This document shows, one piece after another, positions 11,690-35,400 of a DNA stretch of 64,000 nucleotides. Each line of letters starts with the position of its first letter. The first letter of the stretch is position 1. The notes under the pieces were generated by a model. It ran no database searches. It was given only the letters and a program-made list of their open reading frames with translations, and was not told the DNA's origin. A program made the position numbers and the translations under genes. This DNA comes from Mesostigma viride (Eukaryota > Streptophyta > Mesostigmatophyceae > Mesostigmatales > Mesostigmataceae): the NCBI GenBank assembly GCA_009746045.1, contig RPFO01000213.1, positions 1,038,302-1,102,301 of the forward strand, in the 5' to 3' direction.

Positions 11690-12215
11690 CGTCCAACAAC
11701 AGCGTCTGCGGAATGTTCCGTTGGGTCTCGGCCCCCGTGTGGTGCATACCCCACGACCACTGAGCGTGTGGTGAGAATGCCCTTCAGTCGCTGTAAAAGT
11801 AGCCACTAGTACACACGGGGACCTCATCACAATGGTCTTGAGGTGGGCAGATGCTCCCAGTGAGCACAGGAGGCCCACCCCACCTTGGCCCGGCACAGCG
11901 CCTCCACCATAGTGGAATTGACAGCCTGCGCGGAGGTCGTTGGCCATGCATACGCCCGTTGACCCATTCGTGTGGGTCGGCTGTGTTCCGATGCTCCTAG
12001 ACACCAAGGATGGTGATCTTGTTGTCGACGCACAGGGCGATCAGCTCATCGACGCGTTGTCGCGCTGGTGTGATGGCGTTGGTAGCAGAATCTGCAGGGA
12101 GGGTGCGAACATTGAAGGTACCAATGCCTAGTACGGGGCGTTGCCCTATTATCGGAAGGGTGGGGGTGGGGGTGGGGATGAACTGACGCATACAGCTTGC
12201 TGGCATTACTTGGTT
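11690..12215 (-). mobile_element. LINE endonuclease-domain fragment downstream of TBL1
   Basis: The minus strand encodes a broken N-terminal piece of an APE-type endonuclease with GTFNVRTL, ITILGVQ, GQGGVGLLC and ATFTATEGHSHH. These closely match the same region of the LINEs at 12.4-15.7 kb and 32.5-36.1 kb, but frames are disrupted. It starts about 40 bp after the TBL1 stop, and a TGTAA motif within it (near 11790) could serve that gene as a poly(A) signal. It is a decayed truncated copy. Confidence 0.75.
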
Positions 12216-12405
12216 GAGATATCTGGTACCATGAACAGCAGATGCTAGTATCGGATAGACGTTACGTTTTTTTTTTTCTCGATTAGCATAGTACTCCGTG
12301 GCATTCCCATGCGCAGGACACGCAAGTACTTACTTATCTGATGTACGTGATTTAGTGCCAATTGTTGTCTGGGTATTATTTTTTAATTATTCAATGCCCA
12401 ACAAT

Positions 12406-15400
12406 TAATTAATTAATTAGACTCGTGCTCCCGTTGGGGAGTCACGGAGCATTAACCCCGATGAATGGATGGATGGGTGCAAACATTCCTACCGGTCTAA
12501 TCTATTCTGATCAGGCACGCCGCAGAGGTGAAAACCTTTGCGTTCAGTGCCGGGCCGCGGAAAACGCGGAAAACGCGATCTGCAAATGAATCCGACCGGA
12601 ATCGAACTGGGGACCTCTCGCACCAATTTTGCTGACTATAGGACGGACGTCTCCGGTTACCATGGCATCGCCAACTTACACCTACAGTCATCCGCAAAAG
12701 TTCTCCTGTCCGGGGAGTGATGCAAGCCTTTCGGATTTGGTACTATCTAATCTATCTACATTGGCTACATACTACATCTATCTAGCAACATTCTAACTAC
12801 ATCATCTATCTAGGCAGCCGCACGCTGCCCTAGGGGGAGCTATCTAGCGTGCCTCCCGTGGGATTGCACACGCGGGCGCTTCCCCACTGGGGGGGGCTCG
12901 TTGTCCTCTATGACCTGGGCCCACTTGGCCTTGTCCATCATCTTCTTCCAAATCACGGAGAGGCCGAGGCCCCCCATGTCCTCTACTAGCTGTTCTTTGA
13001 AGGTGCGGGCCTTGCGGCGTCTAACATCACAGGGCCCAGCCCACGTCAGGAGGTGCCGGCCAGGCTGGGCTGGTCGCAGTCCTGCGGGGGGGCCACGTGA
13101 GGTGTCTACCTGATTGGTGCGAGCTAGGTGCCCTACTAGCTGCAGGCGGCGTTGCTTAATTGTGCTGGTGATATAGGGCATGCCCTGGTACAGGTCCTCA
13201 TTGCGGACATGAGCAGCATATCCTACTCTGAAAATGGAACGCAGCATGCTGGTGACCGCGCCGTCCAGCTTGCGGGCCAGGTCGGCGGTGAGGGTCCACG
13301 TCTCGGCGCCATACGTGAGAACAGGAAGGACGAGGACCTTGAACAGGTCCTGTTTCTCGATCTTGCCCAGGGGCTTGCGCCATAGGGCCCGGTACTGGCG
13401 TAAAGCGTGCCAGGCGAGGGAGATGCGGTGGTCCACATCCACCTCGCAGCTAGGGAGCAGGCTGCCCAGCAGCTTAACGCGGTCCCGATACAGGACTCGA
13501 GAGCCGTCTAGGAGATAGAGGGGCGGCGCTGAGGTGGTGAGCCCAACCGCCAGGGCCTCTGTCTTCTTGCTGACCTCAAGCCCCACTGCACGGGCCTCGA
13601 GAGCCAGGCAGTCAAGCCATGTCTGCACGTGCTCAGTGTCCTCAAAGAGGGTGGTGTCGTCTGCGTAAATGATGTCTGCCAGCCGAATCTCCGTGTCCGC
13701 ACCGCCATGCCAGAATTTGTTAGCAACCTGCACTCCTGGTTCCCTGCCCACGATGCGGGCAAATCGCTTGCGCGCCTGAATCATTACGTATTCGACAACA
13801 ATAATGAACAGGTAGGGCGACAGCACGCAGCCCTGCCACACACCCTTCTGTAAAGGGCATGGGGGCGTGGTCCCGTAAGAAGTGCGCACCGAAGTGGTGG
13901 ACCCTTCATACAGGTTGCGGATGACAGCAATCAGGGGGCGGGGGATCCGGAACAACTCGAGGATGTCCCAAAGCGCAGGCCAGAAAACGAATCGAAGGCT
14001 TTGATGAAGTCCACCAGCACAAGGTGCAAAGGGGACTCACCAGGCTGAAGGCGTTGCAGTTCCTCCACCAGTCGGCGAGTAGCGAAGAGCGCCTGTACTG
14101 TGTTGCGACCTGAACGGAAGCCGTGCTGAGTCTCGCTGAGGTGACCGTCCAGGGCCGTGCGCAGGCGGTTCAGGATGAGCCGCATAAGAAGCTTGAGGGG
14201 GGCACTTTGAATGCACACCCCTCTGTAGTTGCCGGGGTCGGCAGGCGACCCCTTGTTCTTGTACAGCATCGTGCGAAAACTGTGTTGCCAGGCCGCTGGA
14301 GGTGGTTGCGACGACAGCAGAAGGCGGTTGCAGATGTCCCGGAAGAGCAGCATAACACCTGTGTCCTCGAATTCGGCTGCAAGTTTTACAACTGCGGCCG
14401 GAATCTCGTCAGAGCCGGTGGCTGCGTCATAACGCAGGCGCTGGACCGCCTCCGTGACCTCGCGAGAGGTGAAAGGAGGCATGTCAGACGGGTCGCCAAG
14501 TGGGCCGACCAGCGGGGGGACTAGGTAGTCCGCCGCTGACCTAGGCGGGGCCGGGGGCCCTGCGGGGCCGGCCAGGGCGGCCGGCGGGCGGCGGCGGCTG
14601 GGAGCAGGGGTGGGGGCGGCGCAGCTGTCCCCACGACCTCGGCCGTGGCCGTGGCCCAGGTACGAAGCCGCTTGGCTGGGGCGCCGGGGACGTCGTGGCG
14701 GTGGGGCCGGCCGAGGCCGTCCGGGTGCCCGAGGCGCTTGTACCAGAACCAGGCCCCCTTGCCGTCGTGCTTCTGCTGGCAGCTGCGCAGGTCCTTGACC
14801 ATCTGCTGAGCATCTGCCTTCTCAGCCTGCTCGTAGGCGGCCCTCAGAGCTGCTTGCAGCCCAGGTTTGGCGAGCGGATCTCTGTTGCGGCGGAGCATCT
14901 GCCTGGCGGCGACCACTGTCGGGCGTGACGGTGGACAGCAAGCTGCCGACGCGGAGGCAAGGTGGGGAGGGTGCGGGCAGCCAGGCGATACTTGGCGGCG
15001 ACACCACGGAGGATCACTGAAATATCCCCCGGCGGCGGAATGGCGTGTAACTGCTGTCGGCTGCCCCCGGCGTCGAAGACGGCCAGGAAATCATCCCTGT
15101 GCGACATAGCGGCCTGCTCTTCTGCTGACATCTTGTCGGCATCCTTCAGCACAATCCGGAGCACTTTCAGATCTGGCTGAGGTGCCAGCTGTCGCGACGG
15201 TTTCACCCCAGGAAACCGCAATCTGATGCGAGCGAGCACGAGACGATGATCAGATTCCACCGTGCTGACAGAATCTTGCAGGACGCGAGCATCGACAACT
15301 GAGGGGCGCTGAGCCCGACGTACGCAGACATAATCAAGGCACACCACCCGATCCGACGGCCCAAAAAAGGTGGCCAGCTGCTCAGCGGGGCGTGCGAAAG

Positions 15401-15712
15401 AAGCATTGCATGCAACCAGCGCAGATTCTGCCAGCAGATTCGCAAATAAAGGCGTGTTACCGTTGGCTGTCGTGTTGGTTGGGGAATACTGAGCGCCCCC
15501 AGTGCCAACTGGCAGCGTGGCGTTGGCGTCGAGCAGCATAACCAGGAAGTGCCGAGCTGGGATGTTGGCCTCCTCCTCCTTGAGGGCGTCGAAGAAGGCC
15601 TCACGTTCCGCCTGAGCTCGACCCGCATGTGGTGCATATCCCACGATAACGGTTAGCGTGTGGTGTGAATGGCCCTCAGTGGCCGAAAAAGTGGCCACTA
15701 GCACACGCGGGC
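12406..15712 (-). mobile_element. 5'-truncated non-LTR retrotransposon (APE endonuclease plus reverse transcriptase)
   Basis: CAATGCCCAACAAT occurs at 12392-12405 and 15713-15726, a 14-bp target-site duplication that fixes both ends. Reading right to left, the element starts inside the endonuclease (VLVATFSATEGHSHH, MLLDANATLPVG, ESDHRLVLARIRL) and continues into reverse transcriptase (GVWQGCVLSPYLFIIVVEY, IIYADDTTLFEDTEH, LTYGAETWTL). It ends in a (TTAA)n tail rather than poly(A). The protein is split over several frames (segments about 15740-14844, 14916-14521, 14482-13931, 13955-12840), so this copy is dead. The RT stop near 12840 is followed by a 3' UTR interrupted by a 240-bp insertion. 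It belongs to the same broad family as the LINE at 32.5-36.1 kb. Confidence 0.92.
12506..12745 (-). mobile_element. 240-bp tRNA-like SINE candidate nested in the LINE 3' UTR
   Basis: TCTAATCTAT is duplicated at 12496-12505 and 12746-12755. The second LINE 3' end at 31.1 kb lacks the insert and has a single copy of that site, so the borders are firm. On the minus strand the centre reads GTTCGATTC (12607-12599), a perfect RNA polymerase III B-box, set in a tRNA-3'-half-like context with TATAGTCAGCAAAATTGGT upstream and a CGGA end. The anticodon arm is not recognisable. Part of the same sequence recurs on the plus strand at about 62186-62270. Confidence 0.7.
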
Positions 15713-15816
15713 CAATGCCCAACAATGCACGTTGGCACACAATTAATTAATGGATTCATTAAACAATCAGCTAATTGGTCCCCAAAGCTGCGCAATGGCG
15801 CCAACAATCATTGTTA

Positions 15817-27775
<11,959 letters not shown>

Positions 27776-28494
27776 GGCGTGCCAAACTTCTCTTTCCTAG
27801 GGTGCGGCTTCAGCTCGATGCCTCAACCACCGAATACCACCGAGTCCCACTTGCATCACACGTGGATTTCTCAACAGAACGCGAATCCGTCGCAGGTAGA
27901 ACACGCCGAGCAGGAGACATTCTCTATCATGGATTAGAGCAGGCTGACGTCTTTTTCCAAACTGATGCATGTAAAGCAGTTGCGTCAACTAATTATCAAT
28001 AACCACTCGCCACTGTCCGCCATTGCCATTAATTTTCAGCCCCCACCTGCCCCCACCAGTGAATTGCACAGGAGCAAGGATTTTGTACCTACGTAAGTTA
28101 CATACCAGGTACCTACCGCCTGTCGCCACGTTGACAGCATTTTTCTGCTGCCAGCTCAATGGCGCCGCGCCACGCTTCGTTGCCTTAAAGAAAATTATTG
28201 CCTCGACCCTGCCTCGACTGGTTCAGCTGCTGTCACACACCACATCGGAGATCTTGCCAACTGGGCCAAGGTTGAATGAAGGTTGCCGCGGGACAGGGCA
28301 CAGGATTCTGCAGTCTGCACAGAAGTCGGGGAAGATCCCAAGCGAGTGCCACGATTTGCATGAAAACGTAAATTTGCCTTGCGACCACACTCCAGGACCA
28401 TTGAGGCTGTTTTCCATCGGGACGGGAGCGCATCAACGACCCATCTTCAAGCAGCGTTCACTCGTCCTCAAGACACACCTAATCAACCTATAGA
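27776..28494. promoter_or_regulatory. Shared divergent upstream region
   Basis: 719 bp separate the FDXR start codon (minus) and the start codon of the CMD-like gene (plus). It must contain both promoters and 5' UTRs unless an upstream non-coding exon exists. I see no convincing TATA element, and a forward open stretch at 28023-28493 lacks recognisable protein features. Confidence 0.4.
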
Positions 28495-29611
28495 ATGACG
28501 GGCAACGTTGTCCATGATGACAAGGTGCTGCTCGCACAGCTGCTTCCGGTGAACAAGGAATGGTATGACAACCTGCTGGACCTAGCAAAAAACATCTGGG
28601 GGGAGGACTCGGTCTTGCCCGGTCATGTGCGGATTTTCACCACCATCGCGTTGGACATCAGTAACGGCACCGCCATGCAGCCTTTCCCACCCCACGTGGA
28701 AATGATACTGCGCCGGCCGGGCTTCACCTTCTCCCACATCCGGGAGTTCCTAAACTTCTGCGCCTTTGAACTAGGCTATAACCGGGTGCCGGGGGCGTTC
28801 GGCATGCTGGCGGATCTCGAGAAGGGGATGAAGGAGAAAACGGACCAATGGCCTGCGTCTATATTCGAGGCGGGTAGCCCAGAGCCGATGCAAGAGGGCG
28901 AGGCCGTACTCGCGGATATCAAGGAGCTGCTGCCGAAATTCTACCCTGGCTGCGACGAGGCGTTCGTCTCCAACTACTTGGACCAGGCCTCCCGCGTGTA
29001 CAAGCAGGGCATGTTGGTGGACGCGGTCACCAAGCTGTTCACCTCGCTCGCGCTCGACGTCCAGGTGAGCTGTCCCGCTAGTAGTCCCGCGGAGTAATTG
29101 AGTACTGGAGCCACCCATTTATATGCCATGTATTTCCGCAGGAGCTTGAGAGTTCGTTGTTACTCGGGCCTCCTTGCCATCCTGACTCACTAGTGGCTGT
29201 GCAAGCAACAGCCTTTTTATAGGTGGCATGCAGCGTTACGGGTGAGATTTGGCAGGTCGGGTTGCTGCTAATGCAACGCTATGCACATCAGCACCCATTT
29301 GTCGCATAGTCGATATGCATAGATCATTACGTACGTACCAAATGCGTGGACGCATCGTGGAAGCACGACCTCACAAAGTCTGCCGCATTCTGCTCTCGTT
29401 GGCTCACGTGGCGTCACCTGTCATCCTGGTGCAACAGAAGGGCATCGCTGGGCAGCCATTTGCGATGCATGTGGAGCTGCTGCTGCGGCGGGGGCTCACC
29501 TTTGACGCCATCCGCACATACCTCAACTTCCTCACGTGCTACATGGGCTTCAACAGGGTGCCCGCGGCGTTTGGGACCCTGGCGGGCATCGAGGCGGAGA
29601 AGAAGGCTTGA
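28495..29611 (+). CDS. Tandem CMD/AhpD-like protein, two exons
   Basis: Exons 28495-29064 and 29438-29611 join in phase 0 (donor CCAG|GTGAGC, acceptor CAACAG|AAGG) to give 247 residues. After splicing the protein shows an internal duplication: FTTIALDISNGTAMQPFPPH, VEMILRR, IREFLNFCAFELGYNRVPGA in the first half and FTSLALDVQKGIAGQPFAMH, VELLLRR, IRTYLNFLTCYMGFNRVPAA in the second. The pattern (ALxxxxG, HVE, a helix, then GFNRVPxAF) resembles the carboxymuconolactone decarboxylase/AhpD fold. The peroxidatic CxxC that precedes the HVE in AhpD proteins is absent from both halves, so catalysis by that route is unlikely and function is unknown. The duplication and splicing are well supported; the family assignment is a pattern-based inference. 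Confidence 0.7.
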
Positions 29612-29989
29612 GGGCCCTCTGTAGCCGGTGTATCTATCTAGCATGTATTCTGTAGCCGGCCGGTGCATGCTATCTGTAGCTAACAGTAGCTTCAGCTCTG
29701 TCGAGAAATAGGAATATCCATGAGTGCCGGCTTATTTAATTAATGATTTTATTATTGAGTGAGTCAGTCACACGCTTCCGTTGGCAGAGTCACGGGGTAC
29801 CAACTTTATTCTATTATGACTTAGTGGACATTTGGTAATGCTGTGGATCAAGGCGTTTTTGCTTCAAAAGTGCGCGGCATAAGTGCGATGTACATTTATT
29901 GCTTCGGTGACTGATGGGGCCACATGCAAGTCACAGCTGCGTATGTTCGTGAATGGTTAACTCGGCGAAGCTTAATTCTAACTTGACAT

Positions 29990-30525
29990 GCAGTCGGGGT
30001 AAAATTGGCTCCAGAGTTCTCAATTCTCAAATTCTCAGAGGGCGGGGGCTGAGGTACCTTGAAATGAAATAAGAGGCATGACTCCATTAGGGGGGGGGGG
30101 GGGGACGGTGTTACAACGGGGGGGTACGTACCAATTAGAGGCATGCTTTAGTTACGGCTCAATTCTCAAATTCTCTGAGGGCGGGGGCTGAGGTTGACTG
30201 GTAGTACTGTACGATGGTGTTGGACGGAATTTCCGGTCAGCGTTGCGGACTTTGCATCTCACGTTGTACATGGAAAAGAGCCATTGCGTCGCGCTGTGCT
30301 GTGGCGAACTTATTCTCCGCCGTCGGATGGCACCGTCGATGCTCGTCGATGAACCCAACGCAAGCCATGTACCAAAATAAGTACAAAAAAGCGCGGCGGC
30401 ACCTCGCGGCGAGTTTGGTAAGTTACAGAACTTGAAGCCCGGCGACTCCGCGTCAAGCAGTCCGCAGGTAGTCCGCCGGCGTGAATGAAGTGAGAATTTT
30501 GAGAATTTCAGAATTTGAGAGTTCG
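29990..30525. repeat. Repeat with CAATTCTCAAATTCTC motifs
   Basis: CTCAAATTCTC followed by GAGGGCGGGGGCTGAGG occurs directly at about 30030-30054 and 30160-30194. An inverted, looser copy (GAGAATTTCAGAATTTGAGAG) lies at about 30502-30522. The inverted pair bracketing 30160-30520 suggests a small foldback element of about 360 bp. A run of 15 or so G lies near 30090. No gene is seen in 29612-30800. Confidence 0.4.
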
Positions 30526-30804
30526 GCACATCCTAGTATGGGTAAAATGCAATAAGCTGAGATCTATGCCACCGTGTAAACCCATGCATTTGGCTAGTCG
30601 ACATATCAATTCATGAGACATGCATTACCCAGCGCGCGCACGCCAGAAACCTGGAGTCAAATGGAGACAACCCGCGCGATCGAGATATCAATAAGCCATG
30701 CAATATTGGGCGACAGATTTAACACATGACGCTAGTACATGCATCGTCTGGCCATGCATGTGCATGTACTAGATTGGCGCATATGCCTGTAGTTTGTGAT
30801 GTAT

Positions 30805-31275
30805 ATCATCAAGGAGACAACCAGCTAGCGCAGGCCAGAAATTGGGAGAATCCGGACCATGGTAGCTCGAGCCGGCCGTTGTCTTGTCCGTGTTTTCAAG
30901 TCGTTCGATCAGGAGGATGAATATGAATGGATCGCGATGCATGGAAATGCATGTGTAGCCTTCTGCATTGACATTATGACGAGCCCCCCCCAGTGGGGAA
31001 GCGCCCGCGTGTGCAATCCCGCGGGAGGCACGCTAGATAGCTCCCCCTAGGGCAGCGTGCGGCTGCCTACTAGATAGATGATGTAGTTAGAATGTTGTTA
31101 GATAGATGTAGTATGTAGTCAACGTAGATAGATTAGACCGGTAGGAATGTGTGCGCCCATCCATCCATTCATCGGGGTTAATTCTGATCGGGGTTAATGC
31201 TCCGTGACTCCCCAACGGGAGCACGAGTCTAATTAATTAATTAATTAATTAATTGACATTATCAAGGAGACAACT
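30805..31275 (+). mobile_element. Dispersed repeat R1, split by a LINE 3' end
   Basis: R1 has the core ATCAAGGAGACAACCAGC, GCAGGCCAGAAAT, GGGAGAATCCGGACCATGG, TAGCTCGAGCC, then GATGAATATGAATGGA. Other plus-strand copies start near 10545 (short), 36824 and 63070, and a diverged one near 50837. A short inverted piece lies at about 37326-37352. Here R1 runs from 30805 to about 30977, is interrupted by the insertion at 30978-31251, and ATCAAGGAGACAAC then appears again right after the insertion. Its class is unknown and no coding sequence is present. Confidence 0.6.
30978..31251 (+). mobile_element. 5'-truncated LINE 3' end with target-site duplication
   Basis: This is a plus-strand copy of the last 270 bp or so of the LINE family at 12.4-15.7 kb. 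It begins inside the final codons and 3' UTR and ends in a (TTAA)n tail at 31230-31254. ATTGACATTAT flanks it at 30967-30977 and 31252-31262. It lacks the 240-bp tRNA-like insertion, so it shows the empty site for that element. Confidence 0.88.
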
Positions 31276-31708
31276 ATGGCTGGCTTACCTGTAGAGCGAC
31301 TAGATGACCTAGACGGTGGGGCCGCAAACAGCTTGCTTGATCAGGGCGTGCATGTGTTTCGAGCCTAACTGGCCGAGAGTGTCTAGTGGTGAGCACCATT
31401 GCTGCGATCGCTCTCCCACCATTTACGAGGAAATACCCGCAAATGGAAAACCACTGAAAAGGTCTAGCTAGTCAGTCATTACGTTAGCGCCATGCCATGT
31501 TTTCCAAACGTACGTCCAAGAACTGCACACGGTGCAAAGGCAAAAATCCGGAGGACAGCACTTTCAAATGTGCGGCGAGAACCAAAAGCCCGTGTATGCC
31601 AGAAAACATCGTGTTGCTGCAGCGACGCGACGGTGTGAACAACGAATCCCTAGTGCCAAGCTCGGAACAGCCGCAAAGCTAGAGATCTGGCATCACAGGG
31701 TTCAGATT

Positions 31709-32480
31709 AATTAATTAATTAATTATCAACAGATGTCACTCCGTTGGGAGTAGATGTAGCACATAGCCCTGAGAAGGGGCATATGGCTTTTAATACATTC
31801 TAGGCTACTTCATGCAAGGGTGGGAATGTAAGCTACCCCTGCTCTAGGTGCACCAAGGCACCTGCACCCTCATGGTCTATCACGCTATGCCCGGGTAAGG
31901 GGGGAGCATGCCTGTGAGGGAGGAAGATCATCATGGCTATACAAGAGCTAGGACATGGCTTCTCGACAGAGAGCACCTCTCTGCATGGCATAGCATGGCT
32001 AAATTCTTAATGCAACATCCATGGGGGTCCCATTATAGACAAAGCATGGCTAAATGTGGAAGGCATCATCCATGGGGGCCATTATGGGCGCACATGCGCG
32101 TGGGCCACATGCTAGGCTAAGCCTTACTAATCTACACTACTGGTATATATATTCCTAGTCTGAGGTGGCAGGAGGGGGCTGCCAGGGCTTGTGGTCAACG
32201 TGGATGACCGCCCCCCTCCAGTATACCGGCTTCCCCCTTGCGCTCTGCCGGAGCTGAAGGTAGGTCGGCCATAGCTCGCGTCGCCGTTGTTGCTGGGCCA
32301 GGGTCAAGTCGTCGTCCAGCGTGAAGCGAGTCTCCGAGAGCTTCTTGCGGCATTTAAGGAACGCCAGCTTGTCCGCCATGCACTTAAAGGTGAGGAGCAC
32401 GGGTGCCGGGCCAGCCTTCCCCCGCGCGCGGGGGAGGCGGACAGCCGACATGTCCAGCTCACCAGTGAGTAACATGGGGG
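31709..32480 (-). mobile_element. ORF1-like LINE fragment with 3' UTR and (TTAA)n tail
   Basis: On the minus strand 32475-32155 encodes 106 residues (VLLTFKCMADKLAFLKCRKK, then TLDDDLTLAQQQRRRELWP, then YWRGAVIHVDHKPW). This has the look of the C-terminal nucleic-acid-binding part of LINE ORF1 proteins. A non-coding stretch leads to ACTCCCAACGGAGTGACAT and a (TTAA)n tail near 31709-31725. The start is probably truncated. A related copy lies at 62286-62488, again directly beyond a LINE 3' UTR. Confidence 0.6.
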
Positions 32481-32483
32481 CAA

Positions 32484-35400
32484 GAATTAAAAATTAAATT
32501 AAATTATAACATGTCTCCGTTGGGAGATCATGTAGCACATATTCCAGGTTGGATGGGTGGTGTGGAGGAAGCCGCGTAATCGAACTAACCTAACTCTAAG
32601 CTATATCTAGTCTAGAAAAGCCTATCTACGCTACTCATCAAAACGGCTCCTCCGTTTGGGGGGAGGCGGCTTGCCCACAGGGGCTGGCGTGTGCGCCTTG
32701 ACAATCTTCTTCCACCGCGTCTTGTCTTGCATGGCAGTCCAAAGACGGGAGAGAGAGTGGATGCGGTACTCAAACTGGGCTGGGACCACTAGGTCGTCCA
32801 GCAACATCTGGGTATAGGTCATGGCATGTTTCCCTACCTTTTTAGGAATGTTCTTGGGGCCAGGCCAGGTCAAAATGTGCCGCCCCGGTTGGCCGAGCCG
32901 CTGGGGACCGGCCAGACCAAGGGCGGTGTCGACCTGGCTGGTGCGAGCAAGATGTCCTACAAATGCTATCCTACGCTGTCTAATCTCGTCCGAAATACGC
33001 GGCATACCGTGATACAAAGACTCTAAGGACCTACGCTGAGAAAACCCGACATTCAGGACCTGTCGGAGCATCCGGGTGACCGTGCCGTCTAGCTTGGCTG
33101 CCAGTGTTGCCGTGAGTGTCCATGCCTCGGCGCCATACGTGAGCACCGTGAGGACGAGGACCTTGAAGAGCATGCGCTTGCGGTGCTCGTCCAGGCCCTT
33201 GGAGCGCCAGTAGGTGTTGAGCGAACGGAGCTTGGCCCAGGAAAGGCCGATGCGGGTGTCCACATCGTCGGCAGTGTCCGGAAGCCAACTCCCCAACAGC
33301 TTGAAGCGGTCGCGGAGTGGGACCTCCGTCCCGTCTAGCAGGCGCGGCAGCGGTGGGCGACTGGAGGCCCCAATCACCATCGCCTCAGTTTTGACACTAA
33401 TCTCCAACCCCACCGCCCTCGCCTCCAGGCCCAGACAGTCCAGCCAGGTCTGAATGTGCTCGGGGCGCGCGATGAGGGTGGTGTCGTCCGCATAAATCAG
33501 GTCAGCCAGGCGGTAACCCGTGCTAACCCCGCCGTGCCCACGCTCGTTAAGGATGTCCAAGCCTGGCTCGAACCCCTTAAGAGCAGTAAAGCGCGCACGT
33601 GCCTGGCGCATGACGTGGTCCACGACAATAATGAACAGGTATGGAGACAGGACACAACCTTGCCACACCCCGTGGTGAAGGGGGAATGGTGGGGTGGTGC
33701 CTTCCGCAGTCCGCACTACTGCCTGTGAGCCCTCATACAGTCGGCGAATGGCAGCAATAAACGCTGGTGGCACGCGGTCCAGAGCTAGGATGGCCCAAAG
33801 AGCCTCCCAGAGGACCGTGTCAAAGGCCTTGATATAGTCAACAAAAATGAGGACCAGCGGCAAACTGTCAGGGGGAAGGCGACGCACCTCCTCCATCAAC
33901 CGGCGCGCGACAAACACAGCCATGACAGTGTTACGACCACTACGGAAACCCATCTGAGACTCACCCAGGTGTGGGTCCAGCGCGGCGCGGAGCCTGTGCA
34001 GCATCATGCGCATGAAGACCTTCAGCGCGGCGCTCTGGAGGCAGACACCCCGGTAGTTACCGGGGTCAGCAGCAGAGCCCTTCTTGTACAGCATGACGCG
34101 GATGGCCGTCTGCCACTCAGCAGGCGGAGGCTCGTCAGAGAGCAGGACACGGTTGCAGAACGCCAGCAGAAGATCCCTAACCGCCAGATCAGGGGTCTTC
34201 AGCAGCTCAGCAGAAAGGTGGTCGGCACCGACCGCCGCATCGTACCGCAGGCGAGCAAGGGCGCCGTCCAATTCCTCCAAAGTGAAGGGGTGGACGACGT
34301 CGTTGGTGGCAAGGCAGCCCTCCTTCAAGGCGGGGACTTGGTAGTCCGCGGCCGAGGAGGGGGGCGCTGGTGGCGGCGGGGGTCCGGCGACCCCGAGGCG
34401 GGCGGCCGTCTCGGGGTGAAGCGGCGGGGGGGGGCGCGAGCCCCACCGGTCAAGGAAACATTGTGGGCCAACCAGCGGTCAAGGCTTACCGGCGCCGTGC
34501 CGTCCCCCGTGTGCTCCACCGGGGTGCGCTGCCGCCGGCCGCCGAGCCGGTCGAGGTGGTACCACATGTCCTTGCCCTGGTTGCGAGCCTGGCAGGCCTT
34601 GGCATCCGCGATGCACTGGGCCGCCTCCGCGTCCTGAGCGTGCTCGTAGGCCTCCACAAGGGCGGCCTTGAGCAATGGTTTCTGCAGCGGGTCCCGGTTA
34701 CGCTTGAGGCGGTGCCGGGCGGCCAAGACCTTGGGGTCCTGGCGGTAGAGCGGGCCGGGGCGGCGGCGGGGCATGACCGGCAGGTGCCGGGCCGCCAGCA
34801 ACGGGGCACGGGCCGCAAAGCCCGCAAAAATGGCTGCGTTGGGGGCACCATTGTCCAGCTCGTCGACGTCCGCCCGGGCGTCCAGTGCCGACAGGTACTT
34901 CCGTCGGCACCAGTTCCGCTCGTGCTCGGCGTCCGTCCAGTCCTCAGGATCTCCCTTGACCGGACGTAGAGCAGACCAGTCAGGGCGGACCACTGGGGCG
35001 CGGCGCGCGGGGACGTGGAACCGGAGCCGAAGGGTCGCGCGCACCAACCGGTGGTCAGAGCACACCGTGGGCGTGTCAAACACTCGGGTGTCCAGAACCG
35101 AGGTACACCTGGGCTGCCGTACCACCACGTAGTCCAGACAGGCCTGACGGCCGTTAGGGCCACGAAAAGTGACCAAGTCCTGGGAGGGACGTTGGAAGTG
35201 GCAGTTGACAGCAACCATCCCGCTATCCCGCAAAAAGGCAGAAAACAGGGGAGTGTTGTCATTAGCAGCAGTGTCAGCAGGCGCAAAGCGACTGCCAGCA
35301 GTACCCACGGGGAGCGTGGCATTGGCGTCTAGCAGCATAACCAAAAAGTGGCGGGCCGGGGTGGCCCCCTCAAGGCTATGCAAGTCCTCGAAGAACTTCT

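Noticed and set aside
28023..28493. 156-codon open frame immediately upstream of the CMD-like gene
   Set aside because: It is in the presumed 5' UTR/promoter, composition is non-protein-like, and it has no splice signal joining it to 28495.
31497..31714. Two overlapping small frames with Cys/Lys content suggestive of a zinc-knuckle
   Set aside because: Only one CxxC-like pair is present, the region is transposon debris and nothing supports expression.
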